Shown here: positions 26,171-34,162 of the stretch, piece after piece | Position numbering within the stretch: position 1 is the stretch's first letter | How the letters are laid out: each line of letters opens with the position of its first letter | Notes under the pieces: model-generated | Seen by the model: the letters and a program-made list of their open reading frames with translations, nothing else | Databases searched by the model: none | What the model was told of the DNA's origin: nothing | Made by a program: the position numbers and the translations under genes | From: Candidatus Bathyarchaeota archaeon | Lineage (GTDB): Archaea; Thermoproteota; Bathyarchaeia; Bathyarchaeales; Bathycorpusculaceae | NCBI GenBank assembly: GCA_026014485.1 | Contig: JAOZIE010000012.1 | Coordinates: 99,494-163,493, forward strand | Direction: 5' to 3' | DNA: 64,000 nucleotides

Positions 26171-27079
26171 ATGAAAAAATTCAATACCGAACAAAAAGTT
26201 TACGACATAGCCAAAGTGAAAGTTGGCGGTCAGCCAGGAGAACTGCCGACTTTTCTGATCGGCTCTATTTTCTGGCTCGGTCAAAAGATGGTTCAGGACG
26301 CAAACAAGGGCATTTTTGACGCTAAACAAGCGGAAAAAATCATCAACACGATGCACACTCAAAGCGACATGACAGGCGTTCCCTTCGGGTTAGACGTTGT
26401 AGGAACCACTGAAGAAGCCTTCTCTAAGTACATCGATTTCGTTGCCACACACAGCGATTGCCCAATCATGTTAGATGCGATGAGCCCCAGAACTCGTATG
26501 GCGGCCTCAACTATGGCTAAGAATATGGGTCTGGCGGACAGATGCTTCTACAACTCAGTCTACAAGGGTGTAACCGAAGCTGAGTTGGCAGTCCTGAAAG
26601 ACAGCGGCATCAAAATGTCCATAGTGCTAGCAGACAACCCCAAGGACAACAGTTTAGAAGGGAAGATGACGGTCATCGAGGAAGCATTGGCTTTGGCAGA
26701 TAAAGGCGGTATCACAAAGCCGCTGATTGACACAGCCATACCTGCGTTCGCTCCGGACATGGGTACAGCGGTCAGAACTATACCAATCATGAAAGAGAAG
26801 TATGGTCACCCCGTTGGCTTAGGCAGCGGAAACGTTGTCACTACCATGGGCTGGGTAAAAGCGCACGTTGCGAAAGAACTTCGATATGGCTGCCGAACTG
26901 CTACCAACGCAATCATGCAGACAATGGGCGCCAACTGGCTTATGATTGGTCCTGCTGAGCAAGCGGAGTATGTTTTCCCTGCTGTTGCTGTCGTCGACAC
27001 TTACATTGCGTCTGCAGCTGCTGACTTAGAAACTAGACCGCTAAACGAAGAGCACCCAATCTTTAAGCTGTTCCTCTAA
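26171..27079 (+). CDS. mtrH: MtrH-family tetrahydropterin methyltransferase
   Basis: 302 residues, ATG. MtrH moves methyl between a corrinoid and tetrahydromethanopterin-type carriers. Family blocks are EQKVYDIAKVKVGGQPGELP, LIGSIFWLGQKMVQDANKGI, GLDVVGTTEEAFSKYIDFVA, LADRCFYNSVYKG, KPLIDTAIPAF and EQAEYVFPAVAVVDTYIASA. None of the other seven Mtr subunits is here. Stand-alone MtrH homologues paired with a corrinoid protein occur in Bathyarchaeia and in methylotrophic systems, where they feed methyl groups from methylated compounds into the C1 pathway. The methyl donor is unknown. A T-run follows the gene. Confidence 0.9.
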   Translation: MKKFNTEQKVYDIAKVKVGGQPGELPTFLIGSIFWLGQKMVQDANKGIFDAKQAEKIINTMHTQSDMTGVPFGLDVVGTTEEAFSKYIDFVATHSDCPIMLDAMSPRTRMAASTMAKNMGLADRCFYNSVYKGVTEAELAVLKDSGIKMSIVLADNPKDNSLEGKMTVIEEALALADKGGITKPLIDTAIPAFAPDMGTAVRTIPIMKEKYGHPVGLGSGNVVTTMGWVKAHVAKELRYGCRTATNAIMQTMGANWLMIGPAEQAEYVFPAVAVVDTYIASAAADLETRPLNEEHPIFKLFL

Positions 27080-27089
27080 ACATCCCCCT

Positions 27090-27104
27090 CTTTCATCTTT
27101 TTTT
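27090..27104 (+). terminator. T-rich terminator after MtrH-like gene
   Basis: A ctttcatcttttttt tract ends about 25 bases after the MtrH stop. Archaeal termination commonly uses such T-runs. The next gene has its own ribosome site but could read through. Confidence 0.45.
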
Positions 27105-27125
27105 GAGGTAAACAAGGAGAAAACG

Positions 27126-27533
27126 GTGAAGCCCCTCAACTGGTTTGGAATTATCCTCGTCTACACAGCGTTAACGTTACTTTCTGTCTACTTGATTCCT
27201 GTTGACTCCGCGTTTGTGGCTGTCCGCGCCTTTTTGGGTTTCACGTTTGTTGTTTTTGTACCAGGGTACTGCCTGGTAAGTTTGCTCTTTCAGGAAGGCA
27301 AACTGGACTTCGCCGAAAAGCTTGTGCTGTCAGTAGCTTTGAGCTTTAGCCTCGCGGGAATCTCAGGATTATTCCTCGGCTTGTCACCCATCGGCATAAA
27401 CTTCGCATCAATCACGCAGACACTTAGCGGGATAGTAATGGTTTTAGCTGCGCTGGTGTTTCTGAGTAAAATGGGCTGGGTAAAGCGTCCTTGGCGTAAG
27501 CATCCCGTTCAGACGCCACAGGTAACCAGCTAA
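27126..27533 (+). CDS. DUF1616-like membrane protein
   Basis: 135 residues from GTG 27126, with aaggag six bases upstream. Four hydrophobic helices are at about residues 8-24, 33-55, 66-86 and 96-117. The segment RAFLGFTFVVFVPGYCLVSL followed by DFAEKLVLSVALSFSLAGIS matches the N-terminal part of DUF1616 proteins (an LG..F.LF.PGY motif and an E+...S..LS motif). The family function is unknown; it is often near surface glycoprotein genes in archaea. The C-terminal tail is basic and cytoplasmic-looking. Confidence 0.75.
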   Translation: MKPLNWFGIILVYTALTLLSVYLIPVDSAFVAVRAFLGFTFVVFVPGYCLVSLLFQEGKLDFAEKLVLSVALSFSLAGISGLFLGLSPIGINFASITQTLSGIVMVLAALVFLSKMGWVKRPWRKHPVQTPQVTS

Positions 27534-27563
27534 ACTGGTTTGCCACGGTTTTTAGTCTTAATG

Positions 27564-28673
27564 TCAACTTCGCAGTTTCTTTGAAATAATCAAAGCCGCA
27601 ACTGATGCAAGCAAAAATGGAACTATCCAAACGGGGAACTCGGGGATTTCGTTGTCAGGGTAAACACCCAGCGAAGAAATTAAAGCGCGGATATCGTGTA
27701 ACTGACCTGTATCTGCCCAGATTCCAATGTCTAATCCGTAGACGTTACCAGGGTAAAGTGCGTCAAAGTACAGTTTGACTCTCCAGCTGGGATACAAAGT
27801 TAGGGGGTCTTGGTTGCGTGACTCGTTTTTAACCGCGTAATTACCAATTGATAGCTTTGGTTCACTTACGCGTACTATGTTAAATTCGGTTACTGTCACT
27901 GGGGCGTCGCTGCCCATGCTTAAGGTCCAAGAGTAGTTTTCTGCCGCGGTCATCGCGATTTCCACGGCTTCTTCCTCTGAAATATTCAGGCTGAGGCTAC
28001 CTACGCTAAAGAGACTCCACGTGTCGATAAAATAATCCAGAAAGCCGTTTTCGAAACTCAAAACGACACATTTTGAGGGCGCTTCGACACCGTTGGATAT
28101 GTAAGTCCACCGGAAAGACTCCGAACGTGCGGTGACGGTAGCTTTAAGCTGAATATCTCCAGAGATTTTTGAGACGTTTTTGTCTGCTTCAATTTCACCC
28201 AACAAAGAAATCATCGAACTATAATATGAAGCGCCTGAGCAGACTTGGTATTCTTCTAAGAAGCTTTTTGCCATTTCGTAGGAGCTACGGGGCAAGAAGG
28301 TTGTAAGGGGTACACCCTCAGTTACATAAGTGTGCATTGAACGAAGTTTACCGTCTGCAAACGAGCAGAGTACATCAAGTTTGCTTTCATCAGATTCTAG
28401 GGCGTAAGTTACATCTTCTTGGGGTAAAACGTCATAGTACAAAAAAGGCGTCTCGCTGTAAAACTCCAAGTCCGCACGGTACTTTGCCATATCAAGACCC
28501 ACAACAGCCTCTAAGAGGGTTAACACTTTTTGGGGAGCCGTTGAGTCTAAATACTCTAGTTCAGAGGCATAACAAACTGAAGACCCCGCTAATCCGCTGA
28601 CTACAATTAGAAAAGAAACAGCCGCCGCCCAAAGAGAAAAGCTTCCTTTACACTTTTTTCTGCGCCTAATCAA
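27564..28673 (-). CDS. Exported protein with IPEFP C-terminal anchor; shares a family with 51157-52404
   Basis: About 369 residues if started at TTG 28673, six bases after a gaagga ribosome site; the frame continues up to GTG 28712. A signal peptide (LWAAAVSFLIVVSGLAGSSV) is followed by a mature part of about 300 residues. EIPEFPVWIVPFLLASVAAL and a basic tail form the C-terminal anchor. Blocks such as EEEAVEIAMTAAENYSW, DPLTLYPSWRVKLYFDALYP and DIGIWADTGQLHDIR recur in the protein at 51157-52404, so this is a paralogous family. Function unknown. Last gene of the coupled surface operon; its start overlaps the upstream stop by eight bases. Confidence 0.75.
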   Translation of the reverse strand: MIRRRKKCKGSFSLWAAAVSFLIVVSGLAGSSVCYASELEYLDSTAPQKVLTLLEAVVGLDMAKYRADLEFYSETPFLYYDVLPQEDVTYALESDESKLDVLCSFADGKLRSMHTYVTEGVPLTTFLPRSSYEMAKSFLEEYQVCSGASYYSSMISLLGEIEADKNVSKISGDIQLKATVTARSESFRWTYISNGVEAPSKCVVLSFENGFLDYFIDTWSLFSVGSLSLNISEEEAVEIAMTAAENYSWTLSMGSDAPVTVTEFNIVRVSEPKLSIGNYAVKNESRNQDPLTLYPSWRVKLYFDALYPGNVYGLDIGIWADTGQLHDIRALISSLGVYPDNEIPEFPVWIVPFLLASVAALIISKKLRS

Positions 28674-30492
28674 TGCGTATCCTTCGTGCATGCTGACTTT
28701 CTGTTTTAACACGGCAAGCTACCACCACAACCGCGGAGACAAAAAATGCAATAAGCAGCAGGGTCAATGAGGGAAACTCGGGGATAACCGTGGTTGCCGC
28801 TTGCATCAGAGGGTAGTTGTCTTGGTTGTTCCCGTACAGATAATACGGCGCGTCTGCTACGCCGTTTCCGTCGGCGTCTGTACCGTTGTAGCTACTCCAA
28901 TAGTTGCCGTGGCTGCCGTTATCCCAAACGTTAACGGAAAGCGGAGGGGGACCCACAAAATTAACGGGCTCAACCGACACGTGGGCAAACATCTGCACAC
29001 TCACACCTGAAGAGAACGTGCTTGGGGCAGCGGCTGGAACTACTGACGCGTAAGTGTTGTCTAAGCCGTAGTCGCCTACGTCGCGAGTGTTGTTTTGGAA
29101 GTTGTTAAGGAAAATTGTGTTGTCTGAGGCGCTGTTGAAGTAGAGGGCGTTTTGGTTGTCGGTGAAGTTGTTGGCTGTTACGGTGTTGCTTGAACTGCTA
29201 GAAAAGAAGACGCCGTGATTGTTGTCGGCAAATATGTTGCCGGATATGATGTTGTTGAAGCAGTAGTATTCTAGACGTAATCCCTGATTAGCCCCTGTGA
29301 AGGTGTTGTGGGTTATGTTGTTTGCCGAAGAAGAGTAAAGATGCACATTGGAGTTGCCCAGCAGGGTATTGTTGGCGATTGTGCAATTGTTGGTGTATGC
29401 CAGCAAGATGCATTCGCCTGCATCCACATACGTGAAGCCTTCAATGGTCATACCCGTGCAGTTCACCAGTTCAATGAATCCTGCTTCTGATGGAACCGCC
29501 TTGTCCACCTGATTAACCAAGAAAATAACTGGTTTGCCGTTGACGGTGTTGGATGTGTCCACGTCGTTTATCCAGCCTTCAGCAGAGTAGGAGGTTACGG
29601 CGAAGTTTTGGGTGTTGTTGGTCAAGCGGTTGCCTTTGAGCACGTTACCGGACGCGGTTGAAACGGCTATGCCTGAATTGTTGCAGTGTGCCACGACGTT
29701 ATCGGTGAGGCTGTTATTTGAACTGCTTATGTGAATACCAGAACTGCAGCTTACGATGTTGTTTGCCTCTAGGCAGTTGTTTTCGGAGTCGCCTTGCAGA
29801 TTAATTCCTGTCATCGGGAACCCAGTTATCGTGTTCATGCTGATTGTGCAGTTTGTGGAGCCGTCAAATTCGATGCCGAAGGCAAGCTGATACTCGGAAT
29901 CCTTGTAGGTGAGGGTGTTGCCTACGATTACGTTGTCGGTGGAGTAACCGCAGTTAACGGCGTCTATCATTTGGGTTACTATAGTGTTGTTGGCTACGAT
30001 GTTGCTTGTGGAAGATGAAAGGGACAACCCATACTCCACACGTGCCTCAATATGGTTACCCGTAAAGGTGCAGTTGGTTACGTTGCGGACTCGGATGCCT
30101 GCTCTCTCCGCTTGCAAAGTCACGTTAAGCACGTTACAGGCTGAAACTTGGTTAAGCAACATTCCCGTGCCAGAATAGGAACCCACCGAAAGGTTCCGTA
30201 TAGTAACGTTGCTTTGGCCTTCTATTGTGAAGGCGTCATCGCTTGCCTGCAACGCAAAGCCCACGCCATCAACTATGATGTTGCTTTTTTCAATAACGAT
30301 GGAGCCCTCCACATCAGCCGTAAACATGTAGAGGTCGCCGCTCCGCTGGATTAGACTGGTTCCGTCAACGGAGCCATTTTGCCGGATAACTATCTGGTTT
30401 GATGCAGTCTGGGCGTCTACCATCTGGGGAAACAAAATCGATACTGAAAGTAAAACAAAAAGGGTAGCTATACTTAGAGCAGATTTTTTCAT
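28666..30492 (-). CDS. NosD-like right-handed beta-helix surface protein
   Basis: 608 residues. Signal peptide MKKSALSIATLFVLLSVSIL, then an opening strand VIRQNGSVDGTSLIQRSGDL, and many short repeats of the type GNTL..N..GI.L..S..N.I..N (CASH/NosD repeats) forming a beta-helix. Then comes a segment WDNGSHGNYWSSYNGTDADG with DADGNGVADAPY, a calcium-site-like loop common at the end of these helices. The C-terminal anchor is IPEFPSLTLLLIAFFVSAVV plus a basic tail. These proteins bind or process polysaccharides or serve as surface structure; no catalytic residue can be named. ATG overlaps the upstream TGA by four bases. Confidence 0.85.
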   Translation of the reverse strand: MKKSALSIATLFVLLSVSILFPQMVDAQTASNQIVIRQNGSVDGTSLIQRSGDLYMFTADVEGSIVIEKSNIIVDGVGFALQASDDAFTIEGQSNVTIRNLSVGSYSGTGMLLNQVSACNVLNVTLQAERAGIRVRNVTNCTFTGNHIEARVEYGLSLSSSTSNIVANNTIVTQMIDAVNCGYSTDNVIVGNTLTYKDSEYQLAFGIEFDGSTNCTISMNTITGFPMTGINLQGDSENNCLEANNIVSCSSGIHISSSNNSLTDNVVAHCNNSGIAVSTASGNVLKGNRLTNNTQNFAVTSYSAEGWINDVDTSNTVNGKPVIFLVNQVDKAVPSEAGFIELVNCTGMTIEGFTYVDAGECILLAYTNNCTIANNTLLGNSNVHLYSSSANNITHNTFTGANQGLRLEYYCFNNIISGNIFADNNHGVFFSSSSSNTVTANNFTDNQNALYFNSASDNTIFLNNFQNNTRDVGDYGLDNTYASVVPAAAPSTFSSGVSVQMFAHVSVEPVNFVGPPPLSVNVWDNGSHGNYWSSYNGTDADGNGVADAPYYLYGNNQDNYPLMQAATTVIPEFPSLTLLLIAFFVSAVVVVACRVKTESQHARRIRID

Positions 30493-31886
30493 GTCAAGTT
30501 ACCTCTTGAGTTGTTTGGAGCCAATTTAGTTTTGATGTGCAGGGCGCATATTGACGCCGCCGCTAAAAATGTGAGGATTAGCCATGCGGGGAATTCGGGG
30601 ATTGAAGGGGAGGGATACGGTGAAGTTTGTGAAGGCGCCCTTAATTTGACGAGCACAACAGAGAAAGAGTCTGAGACATCAACTTTGGGCGTAACTCCAG
30701 CGGAGACATAGCTGTTTTCGCCCACTTCGATGATTTTTATGAGTTTAAGGCTTGGCTGGGTTGAGTTCAGGTAATCATTTGTCCATTCGGTGTTTCCTGA
30801 GGTGTCTAGCTTGATTATGGAAGTGCCAGACAGCGAAGTTTTTGAGGATGCATCAATCGCCACTGCAGCAACATATCCGCCATCTTGGGTCTCCAAAACA
30901 GAATTTACAGCGTCCTCAACAGCATCATCGCCATACGTCTTGTTCCACAGCATGTTTCCCTCCGAATCCGTTTTAACTAACCACGCATCATCTTGGAAGA
31001 AAACAGAGGAACCAGAAGTGTAATTCTGCATTGTTGCTCCACCTAACAAGTACCCTCCATCCGCAGTTTCAATGAAGGCACAGGGACGCTCATTGTAGGG
31101 TCCGCCATAGGTCTTGTTCCATTGCACAGCGCCCTCCGAATCTGTTTTTATCAGCAAGAAATCAACGTTTTCCACCGTTGGAACAGCCTGCTCAGTAAAG
31201 TCAGCAACAGACAGCAATGCGTACCCTCCATCCGCAGTTTCCACAACTGCAATAAAAACAGAAGCCCAATGTGCATCGGCTTCAATCAGCTGTTTCCATT
31301 GCAGGTTACCTGCGGGGTCAGTTTTAACCAGACAGATGTAGCCAGTTCCAGAACCCATTATGGTGTGCCCAGTCTCGGCGTACCCCGCCACAACATAGCC
31401 CTCATCGCTGGTTTTGATAAGAGACCTAGCAAGAAACGGAGTTTCCTCGGTTGAGAAGTTTCTGCTCCACTGCATATTTCCAGAGGCATCGGTTTTTAAA
31501 AGATTGAAAAGCGTCCCGTTAGGACCTATGAAGTTGGGCCACGGAGTCCCCTGCCCCGCAAGAACATATCCGCCGTCGTCAGCTTCCACGATGGCAGTGG
31601 CAAAGCTTTGGAAGTCTGCGTCGGTTCCGTACGTTTTTTCCCATTCAACATAGCCAGAAGAGTTGGCTTTGAGAAGCAGAAAGCCGCCATTCTTGCCTCC
31701 CGCTATAGCGTAGCCTTCATCAGATGTTTGTATAAGCGAATTCCCTGTTCCCAAAGAAAACTCCCCAAGATTCTTTATCCACTCGGTTGAGGTTTCATCC
31801 GCTGCCATTACTGGAACAAACACAGATGCAGTCAATGCCGAAATCAAGAGCACCAAAATGGCGCCAAACACTACAGATTTGTTCAT
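30489..31886 (-). CDS. Secreted tandem-repeat (propeller-like) protein with IPEFP anchor
   Basis: 465 residues. Signal peptide, then about seven repeats near 50-60 residues long of the form SLIQTSDEGYAIAGG, LLLKANSSGYVEWEKTYG, repeated as VVETADGGYALLS, LLIKTDSEGAVQWNKTYGG and so on. This T.DGGY..aG...LvKtDs.Gn..W.kt.G unit is predicted to build a beta-propeller. The C-terminus IPEFPAWLILTFLAAASICA with a basic tail is a membrane anchor. A similar protein lies at 47288-48601. Overlaps both neighbours by four bases (ATGA), so it is translationally coupled. Confidence 0.8.
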   Translation of the reverse strand: MNKSVVFGAILVLLISALTASVFVPVMAADETSTEWIKNLGEFSLGTGNSLIQTSDEGYAIAGGKNGGFLLLKANSSGYVEWEKTYGTDADFQSFATAIVEADDGGYVLAGQGTPWPNFIGPNGTLFNLLKTDASGNMQWSRNFSTEETPFLARSLIKTSDEGYVVAGYAETGHTIMGSGTGYICLVKTDPAGNLQWKQLIEADAHWASVFIAVVETADGGYALLSVADFTEQAVPTVENVDFLLIKTDSEGAVQWNKTYGGPYNERPCAFIETADGGYLLGGATMQNYTSGSSVFFQDDAWLVKTDSEGNMLWNKTYGDDAVEDAVNSVLETQDGGYVAAVAIDASSKTSLSGTSIIKLDTSGNTEWTNDYLNSTQPSLKLIKIIEVGENSYVSAGVTPKVDVSDSFSVVLVKLRAPSQTSPYPSPSIPEFPAWLILTFLAAASICALHIKTKLAPNNSRGNLT

Positions 31887-33991
31887 GAAAGGGCACCATC
31901 TTGTTTAGCCGTTCTAAGAGAGGTTCGCTTACAAATGACTGCCACAGCCACAAAAACAAATAATACTGTTAGCAGTAGCGTTCCTGCTGGAAACTCGGGA
32001 ATCACGCTTATCGGCACCGGCTGCACAAGCGGGTAGTTGTCGGTGTTGTTGGCGTAAACAACATATCGGGTGTCGCCGACCCCGTCGCCGTTGCTGTCCA
32101 CGCCCGTGTAGTCGCTCCAGTAGTTGCCTTCGGCGCCGTTATCCCAAATGTTCGCCGACGGCGGAGAGCCCTGAATCGAATAAACACCTGCCACATCGTA
32201 GAGGGTATTGTTGTTGCCGACAAAGTTGTTACCGTAAAAGATGTTGCCTGAGGAAGGCGTATAGGACGTAATAATCATGAAAGTGAAGGTGGCGCCGTGA
32301 ATGTAAACTGCGCAGCCGTTGTCTGTTATGTTGTTCCCAAAAATTCGGTTGCCAGTGGAGCCGTAGAAGTATATACCGTTGACGTTTCCCGTTATTAGGT
32401 TGCCAGTGATGGTGGAGTTGGTGGTGAAAGCCATCAGGATGCCGTTTGCCTGATCAGTCAAAATCAGACCTTGAACCGTGACTTCGGTGCAGTTCACCAA
32501 TGCAACATAACCTGCGTCGCCTGGCACGGTTTCGTTGTGGCGGTTGACCCAGTAGTAGATGGGTTTACCGTTTAGCGTGTTTGAGGAGTCAACATCGTTT
32601 TGAAAGCAGGCTGCGCTAATCTGCAGGGCTTCGGTGTTGTTGGATAAACGATTGTTACGAAGCACGTTGTTGGTTGTTTGAAGAATTATGGCATAACCGT
32701 TGTTTGTCAAGTTGTTGTCGCTTATCGTGTTGGACCCACTCGAACACAAAATGGCTTGGTCGTTGCCGACGAATTCATTCTCGGAGATGGTGCTACCGCC
32801 CATTGTGGAAATGGCAAACCCGTTTTCAGTGAATCGGTTTTTCGTGATAAGATTGCCAATTGAAGGGGAATCTTGGAAGGCGGCTAAGGCGTAGCTGTTG
32901 CCTTCGAAATTGTTGTTGACGATAGTGTTGTTGTTAGAGGCGGCAAAGCGTACACCTCTGGTGCTACAGTTGGCGATGACGCATCCAGTTATGACGTTGT
33001 TTGATGAGCCGTCAAGACCGATGCCTATTGCTTGGAGCTCAACCACACAGTCAACGATGTTGACGCGGGAGCAGTTAAGAAGGGAGATAGCTTCGCCGCG
33101 GGTGGTTATAATAACATTGGAGACCGTGCAGTTAGTGCAAGAAATTGCCACTACACCCTTTGGGCTCATATCTGGAACAAGAATGTTTGTGCAATTCACC
33201 AAAACAACATATGCCGCGTCAAAAGGAACTGTCTGGTCATGTGCGTTCACCCAGTAATAAATTGGTTGCCCCTCCACAGTGTTAGAGGGGTCAACGTCGT
33301 TACCGTAACTGTAGGTGCTGTATACACGTACAGAGAGACCTTCACTGCAGTTAAACATACTATTTCTTTTAAGAACACTACCTTGCGCACTCTGCAACTC
33401 TATACCCACAATGCTATCGTAAATTTTGTTTCCTAAAACCACGGTGCCATTTGACCAGCCGATTGAGAGAGCATTAAAACAGTTCGTTATAGAGTTGTTT
33501 TCAAACACATTATTTTCGGCTTTAAGCAAGTTTATACCTATGGGTCCAGTCAGCCGTGTTGGCGGCGGCAAATCAGGAATCGGCTCTGGCGTCCCAATCA
33601 AAACGTTATCGGAGAGAGTACAGTTAGAGGCATAATCCATATCTACGGTGTAGCCGCCGTCAAGCGTCATAACCAAGTTCTTCACGGTTACGTTAACCCG
33701 CTGCGTCAAAACGACACATCTGCCGTCGTCACCCTTGAGAGTGAACCCTGCACCGTCGATGACTATGTTGTCTTTTTCAACGACAAGTTTACCTGAGACG
33801 TTGCCAACAAAAGTGTAAACGCTACCGCTTCGTTGGATGCTGCCTAAGCCTGTGCCTTCCACGGAACCATCGTTTCGAATGTAGGTTGCTCCCTGCACCT
33901 GCGCAGACGCGGCGTTAGACAGGGGAAGAAGAATCAGGGATAAACACAGCAGGGCAAGTGAAACGGTAACGGCGGGCGCCCATAGTCTCAT
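31883..33991 (-). CDS. NosD-like right-handed beta-helix surface protein, first gene of surface operon
   Basis: 702 residues, ATG 33991. Signal peptide RLWAPAVTVSLALLCLSLIL. The opening strand YIRNDGSVEGTGLGSIQRSG parallels that of the protein at 28666-30492. A long series of beta-helix rungs follows (NNTIVNNNFEGNSYAL-like units), then WDNGAEGNYWSDYTGVDSNG with DSNGDGVGDTRY, and the anchor IPEFPAGTLLLTVLFVFVAV. The two beta-helix proteins are paralogues in one operon. Probably displayed on the outer face; polysaccharide contact is inferred from the family. Twin palindromes upstream (34040-34090) may control the whole operon. Confidence 0.85.
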   Translation of the reverse strand: MRLWAPAVTVSLALLCLSLILLPLSNAASAQVQGATYIRNDGSVEGTGLGSIQRSGSVYTFVGNVSGKLVVEKDNIVIDGAGFTLKGDDGRCVVLTQRVNVTVKNLVMTLDGGYTVDMDYASNCTLSDNVLIGTPEPIPDLPPPTRLTGPIGINLLKAENNVFENNSITNCFNALSIGWSNGTVVLGNKIYDSIVGIELQSAQGSVLKRNSMFNCSEGLSVRVYSTYSYGNDVDPSNTVEGQPIYYWVNAHDQTVPFDAAYVVLVNCTNILVPDMSPKGVVAISCTNCTVSNVIITTRGEAISLLNCSRVNIVDCVVELQAIGIGLDGSSNNVITGCVIANCSTRGVRFAASNNNTIVNNNFEGNSYALAAFQDSPSIGNLITKNRFTENGFAISTMGGSTISENEFVGNDQAILCSSGSNTISDNNLTNNGYAIILQTTNNVLRNNRLSNNTEALQISAACFQNDVDSSNTLNGKPIYYWVNRHNETVPGDAGYVALVNCTEVTVQGLILTDQANGILMAFTTNSTITGNLITGNVNGIYFYGSTGNRIFGNNITDNGCAVYIHGATFTFMIITSYTPSSGNIFYGNNFVGNNNTLYDVAGVYSIQGSPPSANIWDNGAEGNYWSDYTGVDSNGDGVGDTRYVVYANNTDNYPLVQPVPISVIPEFPAGTLLLTVLFVFVAVAVICKRTSLRTAKQDGALS

Positions 33992-34039
33992 CGTGAAGCC
34001 TCAAGTAAGAAGCGGACGTTTGCTGTTAAATTGGTTTTT

Positions 34040-34055
34040 GTCAAGGAATCTTGAC
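34040..34055. promoter_or_regulatory. Operator-like palindrome 1 of the surface operon
   Basis: GTCAA, six bases, TTGAC, extended inside by a G:C pair (gtcaaggaatcttgac). It lies about 50-65 bases before the first ATG of the surface operon. Confidence 0.5.
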
Positions 34056-34072
34056 CAGCACCAGTTGAAGTT

Positions 34073-34090
34073 AGTCAAATTTTCTTGACT
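34073..34090. promoter_or_regulatory. Operator-like palindrome 2 of the surface operon
   Basis: AGTCAA, six bases, TTGACT. Same GTCAA-N6-TTGAC core as the palindrome at 34040-34055, centres 34 bases apart. Twin identical dyads suggest a dimeric regulator acting at this promoter. Confidence 0.5.
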
Positions 34091-34162
34091 AAGAAAAAAA
34101 GCACAAAAAGCGATGCTTTACGAAGCTGCACTAAAGGAAAAATAGGAAAACAGAAGGGTAAC

